Part shown: one piece after another, positions 56,890 through 64,000 of the stretch
How the letters are laid out: each line of letters opens with the position of its first letter
Numbering within the stretch: the first letter of the stretch is position 1
Assembly: GCA_021234155.1 (NCBI GenBank)
Contig: JAJEKV010000008.1
Span: forward strand, 1,817,521-1,881,520
Reading direction: 5' to 3'
DNA from: Isoetes taiwanensis
Taxonomy: Eukaryota > Streptophyta > Lycopodiopsida > Isoetales > Isoetaceae
Length of the DNA: 64,000 bases
Notes under the pieces: model-generated
Databases searched by the model: none
Told to the model about the DNA's origin: nothing
The model's input: only the letters and a program-made list of their open reading frames with translations
Made by a program: the position numbers and the translations under genes

Positions 56890-58356
56890 TTAATTCATAT
56901 GCTGTGAAGTTCTTACATAGTTCTACATGTCCATGAAATCATTCCATGAAAAAGAAAATCTTAAGGCGAAAATGTGCTACCACCACCAAGAAAGAGGTAT
57001 TAACTTCTTTTGTTAATCATTGAGCTTTATGACAATGAATCCTAATTTATTTGTTTATATATAAGATGAGATCATAGATTGAAGTTAATGATAAATTGCC
57101 TTTAGAGTCAAATGAACTAGGGGGGAGGATATGGAGGAAGAAATTGATGACATTGCAAACAAGGTGCAACAATCCACCAAAGGACATGATGCGGCACCAA
57201 GTAAACAAGCTTCCGACTCTAGCGTAAAAGGAAGTGAATATGTTGCTATTGGAACAAGGTTCTTATCTTGTAAGGAATATATAATGGCATCGATCAGAGC
57301 TATCGAATCGCCATTCTGGGAAGGGACGAGCACTATATCTTATGTGCTTTCTTTTCAGTTAGCCAGTCATCGGTGTCTTGTCACAGCAACATTCCTTATT
57401 GCTCCTTGGTTCCCTCCCTTTCCAATTCTTCCTGTGGCCCTATGTTGATCCAATCCTCTTCCTGCAACTCCATGGTGATTTTTTACGAGACTTTACACGA
57501 CGATCCAATCCTCTTCTTACAATTTCACCATGATCCTTTTACTGGACTTTACATGCTTTTGCAGATATGCTTTGAGCGAGCTTTCGAGCAGTTGCACATT
57601 CTAAACAAGTCTAACATAATATCTGAAATAGGCATCCTAATAAAACAGTGGTAAGCACTCAACTCTTCTCTCATGTATTCTTTGGGCCATTGTATCACAG
57701 ATCCCGCAACCTCTCCGAAGGGTCTTTGCTTCTTCTGTCGGCCGCATCAGCAAGGCATCTCCATAAAAAACTTTTGTTAAAGCGATCCTTGTGTATCTCT
57801 TCTCCATGGCACTGCAGTGAGGAGTGCCCGTGTCCTCTAGCTCATCTCCCCCTGCTACCTTGGTCCCACGTACATCGATCAAATCATCTGGTTTCAACAA
57901 ACCTTCAGTTAGATGGAGCTATAGACTAAACCACTGTTAGGAGCTTACATCGTCGTGGTTCCATGCCGAGAGATCGTTCAGAATCTTTCTCCGCCTGCTA
58001 AGACCTGATACACTCCTCTGCGCCCGATAAACAGCTCTCGCCCGATACACTTAGTTCCTTGAAATGTAAAAGTTCGAATTAGTGTTTGGGCGGGCTAAAG
58101 ATCGCCGTACTGTACCCTTAGCCTGTTTTTTTCCCTTTAATGAGTGTATGTCCTTAATTTCAAATTTAAGAACACGCCTGAACCTGTTTTTTCCAAGGAC
58201 AAAAGAAGTTCCGGGCACAAGTATAAGAAGGTCGGTGTGGTCCTATCTGTTGTTGCCCCAGATTCACGACATGTCACTTTGTATGTGTAAGATGTGTTGA
58301 AGGGAAAATATCACCACACCAGGAAATTGTCAATCTCGAATTATTCATCTATATCG
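56890..58356. other. Unassigned, several short open frames
   Basis: A plus-strand frame at 57131-57448 starts MEEEIDDIANKVQQSTKG, hydrophilic then hydrophobic, without a known domain. Nothing else is supported. Confidence 0.3.
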
Positions 58357-59152
58357 ATGAGCAAGGCGAAGGGGACTGACAAAAGGCCGGCGCCTCTAAA
58401 TTGCCAGAACTTGCGCTGGGAGGATTTGGAAGGGATGAAGGAGGCTGGGACACTCACTTCAAGAGAGCTCGGAATGGAAATTTCAAGGGTGAGGGAGAAG
58501 CTCTTTAACACGGGGATGTTCACATCCAACATGCTCAAGAGGTTAAAGCACTCAACAGTCACAAAGGATGTTGTTGAGAAGGAGAAAAGTCCAGAGAAGA
58601 GTGCAAGTGCGGAAACTGATAGCACTCCAGAGGATTCCGATGCAGAAGATGACGAAATGGTGGACTCCGAGTTCTTGGATCCAGATGACCAAATAAAGAC
58701 GTCGCAGAGGAGGGCTCAAACAATGGAGCACCTCACTCAGTTTTATCTACTGGGGATTAGCCACAAGCTGCTACTGGATATAAGACGCTTCAAGGTGTGC
58801 ACTGGTGATGCAGTCCTCTTCAACCACATGGAATTCAATCCAGCTCACATGCTAGAGATACTGAACCTAATGGTGCGTCATCCCATTGGGGATCCAATGC
58901 CCGTGGATGTTATTCCATTCAGCACAGCTACATATATGAGTTGTTCGGGAGCAGCGAGGAAGACCTGAAGGGTAAAGATGTGAGGTTCTGGGTCGTTGGT
59001 GGTCAGGATTCCATGAGGGCAACACAAGTGTTGGAGATAGAAAAGGAGGTCCCACAGAGGATTAATGATCGGTATTCTAAACGGGAGTGCAGAGGTCTCT
59101 CAACAGATACACACCCACCGAGCTTGCCAGCATTAGCCACTGTTAGAATATA
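58357..59152 (+). pseudogene. Unrecognised acidic protein, possible ParB-like motif, one frameshift
   Basis: From ATG at 58357 (MSKAKGTDKRPAPL) about 200 codons run open to 58968. There is a helical N-terminal part (MKEAGTLTSRELGMEISRV), a Ser/Glu/Asp-rich acidic linker (EDSDAEDDEMVDSEFLDPDD), then MEHLTQFYLLGISHKLLLDI and HPIGDPMPVDVIPFS. A shift at about 58930 continues in the next frame: IYELFGSSEEDLKGKDVRF, WVVGGQDSMRATQVLEIEK, ending at the stop at 59152. The P-x-x-V-I-P ... VVGGQDSxRA pattern recalls the ParB/Srx fold (target pair, then GxRRxxA-type box), but this is a weak, by-eye resemblance. It may be a gene with one sequencing error. Confidence 0.35.
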
Positions 59153-59205
59153 ATAACAGCAAGTGCCAACTACATAAGGTATTTTACTCAGCCTGCACCA
59201 GGGCC

Positions 59206-59483
59206 ATTCTCGACTCGCGAGTCGAGAATGCCTACGCATCCTCTTTTTTTTTGTCTCTTTTTTTTTTTTTTTGACAATTTTCTATTTATTGCCATTTAGG
59301 GGCTTCCTTGCAATTGGGGACTTTCTCGACTCGCGACTCGCAAGTTGAGAAATCCCCGCACCCTCTGTTTTTTGTATTACTATGGGTATTCTCGACTCTC
59401 GAGTCGAGTATATCTTCTATTGCTATGGCTATTCAGGGGCTTCATTGTAATTCGGTACTTTTCGACTCGCGAGTCGAGAAAGT
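59206..59483. repeat. Cluster of four CGACTCGCGAGTCG palindromes
   Basis: P1 59206-59229 is a perfect 24-bp palindrome (ATTCTCGACTCG and its complement). P2 59316-59357 has matching outer arms (GGGGACTTTCTC / GAGAAATCCCC) with a disordered centre. P3 59387-59412 is near-perfect (CTCGACTCTCGAGTCGAG). P4 has a perfect 16-bp core TCGACTCGCGAGTCGA at 59462-59477. P2 and P4 lie in two copies of a ~140-bp unit (AGGGGCTTC..TTG.AATT..G upstream, CCCTCTGT downstream). Confidence 0.85.
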
Positions 59484-60312
59484 CCAAAACCCTCTGTATG
59501 TTCTCTTCCTATGGATTATTAAAGGTGCTCATATCGTCGGGTATTACGTCGAAATTTTTGACACAAATGGGATCTTCTAAACTCCATTTATTGTCACATC
59601 CTTGTCACTATGCTGACATATTCATTTGCCACAAAGTTGTCACCGGAGCGTCAGCTATTATGACAAGATTGTGTATGTTCATTTGTCACAAATTTAGACG
59701 CAAAGGGAATTTCTAGCAACACTGCAACGACGATGTGTCAAGATGGCATTGATATTGTTATGGACATTATAACAAGTTTATTATCAATATACTATCAAGT
59801 CATTTGGCATCATAGTAACACAATTGTAGTAAATAATTGTGGGATATAATTATTGACATCTCAACAAAATTGTGACAAGCTAATAACAAATATAATTGAA
59901 TCTATTTTCTAGAATTGCATCAAATTTAAAACTCAAAAACTGTTCAACGTTGCACTCCTATTAAGTCAAGTCTTGTGTGAAAGGACACAATAAATTTTAA
60001 GGCTCAAGTTTGTCTATTTTGCATCATTCAATGAGTCAAGTCTTGTGTCAAATCTAGTAATAAAAGAAACAAGAAAGTTATGACAAAAAAATAATCAATC
60101 ACCTACAAACACAACCAAAATATTTTGCTCATAGTATCTCTCTCAAAATTGCCCTTATTTAGAGTAAACAGAACGCTTTTTTCTAAATTGCTAAGAAGAT
60201 AAAGTGGTACAGAAAGTTGACTGCTTTTTTTTATTCATAATAATCATTATAAAGTTTTAACAATGCTCATAGGCAAAAATTACATGCTGAAAGAACTAAG
60301 TTTCAGAGACTA
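59484..60312. other. AT-rich spacer
   Basis: No gene seen. GTCAAGTCTTGTGT occurs twice (about 59966 and 60027). Confidence 0.4.
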
Positions 60313-63300
60313 TCACGAAGGTAATAGTTTAATCTTCTCCATCTCCACGGTCCTCTTCATGTTGTGGACTGCAACAGATGCCTTCATCGATGCCATTCTT
60401 CTCTCCGCTGCATTCTCCCTTGTTCTCCTGTTAGCCACATTTAAGACATATCAAACTTCTCAAATTTGAAGACAAGGAAATTAATATATGTACTGCATGT
60501 TTGGCCTGCCTACAATGTCCCTTAAAACACAATCATTTTAGCATGCCTATAATCTCTTGATCAAGGATTGGCTGCTCACTATAATCATGCCACCTAAGTC
60601 ATTAAAATTTCAAAACTTAAAAGATAACAAAACCACATGACTCCAAGTGTAATAAAACCAGACTAGTTAAATATAAACTCTTTCTTACCTCTTTCTTCTC
60701 TTCCTCGTCAGATTCACTATCAAAGTAGCATATGGTTGGCTGCAAAATCTCAAGAATTAGAGGTTTAATAGTTAAAAGATGACTGGCTTGAGCAAATAAA
60801 CGTACAGTCTTAATTTCATTCTCCATTTTTGACTTGGCCTTGAAGATAATCCCGGGGCTTTTTCCCTTGACATAATCGAGAGCCTTATGCTGAAAGAAAG
60901 AAACATATAAGGCCAAAGGATAGATACAAGATTTAATAGAAACGTTGTCAAGTTCTCTCTCTCTTGCTTCTTTGATATTGATTCATGCCAAGAAAGTAGT
61001 CATTTGGATGGAAAAGGTTAGGCAAGTTGAAGTTAGGCATTCTTTTTATCTAATTCTCTACAACTTCTCGTGAAAATGGTTTGATGCAAACATGTGAAGT
61101 CTAGATATTGGAATTATCGGTGTATATCTTGGTTTATACCTGGATAAATTGGAAGTTTTTTGTAGAGTTTACATTCTTTGCTAGTCCAGGAATGCATACT
61201 TCTCTATGCAGATGCTATCATAGGATGTTGTTTTACTGATCTTTTCATCTCCTCTAACATCAGAAGCATTGGGGGCCCTAGGTTAATAAATATGGAAAAT
61301 AGAAGTTATGATATTCAAGACTAGCTGCGTAGTTAAGAGGATTACCCCTCTGGCTGTTGAAAAAACAGTCTTTCCTATTTCAAACGAAACTTCATTTATT
61401 TTATGCTAGTGGGAGCTCATATATGACTTTATGTCTGTATCACACATTCTCTTGCATTTCTCTTCCTTCAGACTAAGATGCTAAGATCCAACGTGATATC
61501 AGTCAGAACCAATCTGACTGGGAAGAGGACCAGACCAGATGTTGAGGGCCTTTTTAGAGTGAATTCTTGCAAAGCTTGCATTGGAATTGCATGGGAGTCT
61601 TCCTTGAACTTGGAGGAAGAGATTTGAAAATTTTCAGGGCAGCTTTTAGAGTTGGTGCACAAGATAATTGACTCAAATTCATGTCATCTGAAGCAGATCT
61701 TAACATTTCTTGAAATCTAATTCTACATTCCTGCATAGCATTCTTGGGATAAAACTAAAGATTCTCATGAGCAGATTGACAGGGCTGTCTTAAGCTCTAA
61801 GTATCTTCATCTCTAAGTATCTTCATCCAGCTGATTTGGACTTACCAAGAGGAAGGAATTGGAATGTTTTGTATGCTTCCACAAGATTTTGCAGAAAAAT
61901 CCATAAAATTTTGTTTGTTAAGAAGAAAAGTGGTCCATCTTTGCTGATTGCCTTTTCATATGGTTTCAAGTTAGAGGCTCCAGATTAATGCTGTGTTTCC
62001 TTGTTATAGAAGTTTATGGGCATATGGTTTAAGTTCCCCAGGCTAATTAACGGAATTTTAAGAGTTGACAAGTTAAATCTGGGCGAGTTGATCTTTTACA
62101 TGAGCTTTCATGACACGTGTGGTTTTCACTCCATGCTTTAATAAGGAATAGGTTTTCTCTGTGATCACTCTTCAATTGAAAGCAAGGAATCAGAAAACCA
62201 AGATAGGCCTTGAAGACAATATAACAGGTCGTGGGAACAGAGAAAAAAGAGAAGACTTTCTACTGAGAACGGAGAGCGGTTGCTTTAGTGAGAAATAGTA
62301 GAATCTTGGAGTTGAATTTTAAAAGTAGTTATCGAATGGAACACAGATGCTCTTTATTAGTCTAAAACATAGATTTCTAAAACATAAATCTCTATTTCTA
62401 AAACATAGATTTGTAACATAGTTTTTAATCAAATTTACTGACCTTTTTTGGGACGAAGCCTTTTGCTACCATTCTCTTTTTAAAAGCTTCATATCCCCTC
62501 TTTATCCAATATTTCTTGAATCATATCATCCGTCGGCATTGAGCCCCAATCTTGGAACTGCATTTTCAATAGAATCGGCCGGAAGAGAATCAATAGCAAA
62601 TAACAAAATATGAGAAAGCAAGGACACAAATGGTAATGTAGAAGGCTGTCAGTCCTCTAAAGGTTCTTTAAACATTCAGCCATCTAATCTCGCAGTCCAA
62701 TCATAAGTGGTGTGTCTGATACTCTTTCTCCTCCTTGTAAGAGACCATTAGGAAGTAATTGGATTCAATAGCTTGTACAATCTGCAGAACATCTTCAACC
62801 AGAAATATGTAACACTGAACTAAATACAAATGAAAGAATTTGCAGTCAGAAGATAGCTAAAACTTCTGGAACATTGAGCATTAAAGAAGCTGCATGGCCC
62901 AAAAGCAACGACCCAAAAGTATGTGTTTACCAAGAAGACTCTTTTAACATATCTTTCCAAACAACTTAAAATAACTCCTTAAGAAGCACAAAATGTCTAA
63001 GTGAATCAGTGTTCTCACCTGTCCAATATACTATGAGACCCAAGCTGGGTTCTCTGTCATGGGCCACATCTCTACCAAGGCTTATCACATTTCTTCATTG
63101 GTGATGAAGAGAACCAACAAAAACCAATGAAAATGGTTCTTGTGGCATTATCTTAAAGGTCGGAACGCTCAGCAGAACCATAACCAGCCATTCAAAAGAA
63201 AGTACAAAGCAAATATATTATGCATATTTCACTCCACTTGCTAGAGGAACATCAGAGCCATCTGAAAGTTAAGGGCCTAGATTAGATTTTGATTTTGAAA

Positions 63301-63919
63301 TACACGTCTCTACGTGTCATTCCTACTTGCATGTAGCTGTATATCAGCATGCATTGATCTCATAGATCCAAGCGGTCTCTCATAGATATCAATAAATTCT
63401 TTTGTTCTTTCTTGTCAGTTTCTTATGCTAAGATTCAAACAAATGAATCTTACACTATCTGTGGCAGATGAATGATGCATTGGCAAATCAATCAAAACCT
63501 TGTCCATATGCAGAGTCATTAACATTAGAAGTGTAGGTGTTTTGGGAAGAAAGATAACATCGTTATAGTAGACAATTTGAGGCGAATTTAAAACATAATC
63601 TCTAAGAGCAATAGTGACCATCTGAGATTCATTGCAGATGGGCTCATTTGACATTTGCTTCCAAAGGATGCCATATTTTTTCGCTTTAAACATTGACCGC
63701 CTATTGTAACAAATTAAGCCTCTCACTCCCACAATGATATGTGATGGATTTACAATGGGGTCGCCCACAATTGTGACATCAATTGCAGCCATCGCATCAA
63801 CAGGCAACTATCTTGGAAAATTTTTCAAGAAACAGGTCTAATTTCTCCGTTCCTTGCTTAAGGCTTGCATCGGCAGAATTTAATTGCCTTGATGGGAACA
63901 CCTCTTGCAGCAGAACCAT
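60313..63919 (-). pseudogene. Multi-exon gene of unknown function, disrupted copy
   Basis: Minus-strand exons with GT/AG borders, 5' to 3': 63454-63919 (MVLLQEVFPSRQLN, FLEKFSKIV, one frameshift at about 63810, then AAIDVTIVGDPIVNPSHIIV ... LRDYVLNSPQIVYYNDVIFL; donor AGT|GTAAGA); about 63019-63160 (FKIMPQEPFSLVFVGSLHHQ, stop TGA at 63095-63097, RNVISLGRDVAHDREPSLGL; donor ACAG|GTGAGA); from 62781 down (IVQAIESNYFLMVSYKEEK, then a stop); 62443-62557 (FQDWGSMPTDDMIQEILDKE, one extra G, then AFKKRMVAKGFVPKK); 60806-60889 (HKALDYVKGKSPGIIFKAKS); 60689-60739 (PTICYFDSESDEEEKKE); 60313-60427 (basic helical end to TGA). The last three borders are phase-compatible. No family recognised. Start and upstream exons may lie beyond the window. 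Confidence 0.5.
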
Positions 63920-64000
63920 GAAGGGAAACAGTGAGTGGGCTTATGTTTAAAATTTATGAACAGCTTGTAAGTGTGACAAAACCTGATGGGATCAATGCAG

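Noticed and set aside
1..64000. CRISPR arrays, operons, rRNA, phage or plasmid genes
   Set aside because: None seen; introns, PPR, plant LINEs and chromovirus place this in a plant nuclear genome.

Overview
This window looks like a plant nuclear genome, most likely a fern: AT-rich, intron-bearing, crowded with broken retroelements, and carrying a long intronless PPR gene whose repeated module (DMYxKCGSLEEA ... GYAQ ... PDKVTF ... KACGSIGAIEQGR) is the style I associate with leptosporangiate ferns. The species is an inference. There are no bacterial operons, no CRISPR and no rRNA.

Host genes. (1) A two-exon UPF0496/DUF677 (At14a-like) membrane protein gene at 34222-35457, apparently intact. 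(2) A PLS-class PPR gene at 46322-49399 (open upstream to 46145), 1025 codons, about nine P-L-S modules, ending inside the E region. (3) An F-box gene with one clean intron and one frameshift at 3879-4801 (minus). (4) A multi-exon gene of unknown function at 60313-63919 (minus) with well-formed splice sites but several frameshifts or stops. (5) An unrecognised acidic ORF at 58357-59152 followed directly by a cluster of CG-rich palindromes. (6) A coiled-coil/Cys-motif remnant at 56200-56889.

Mobile DNA fills most of the rest. 0.1-2.2 kb: non-autonomous LTR element (minus). 2.3-3.7, 20.8-21.46 (nested) and 39.7-41.85 kb: LINE family A, with (TATTC)n tails. 18.28-22.70 and 54.05-55.99 kb: LINE family B, with TAAA/AAT tails and a conserved 3' hairpin; the first copy is near full length with ORF1 and ORF2. 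6.0-6.86, 14.06-14.4, 17.08-17.78 and 36.56-37.43 kb: 5'-truncated LINEs with poly(A)-like tails, two of them with target-site duplications. 23.2-24.3 kb: a decayed LINE endonuclease. 10.15-13.93 kb: a Ty3/gypsy chromovirus with its RT core deleted. 15.7-16.1 and 37.8-38.4 kb: related LTR-like blocks in opposite orientation. 29.7-32.74 kb: a 3-kb TIR element flanked by TTA, containing a 155-bp GC-rich palindrome. 43.4-45.2 kb: a decayed Helitron helicase. 50.74-52.28 kb: an element bounded by ~265-bp inverted repeats. Three tRNA-related SINE candidates are at 9.95-10.08, 29.2-29.3 and 45.55-45.8 kb.

The host genes show no sign of working together; the window reads as a gene-poor, repeat-rich interval. 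The signals I find most worth following are the acidic ORF with its palindrome cluster, the TTA-flanked element with the large palindrome, the two LINE families with structured 3' ends plus microsatellite tails, and the interrupted but carefully spliced gene at the right edge. Coordinates of remnants and repeats were read by eye and may be off by a few bases.
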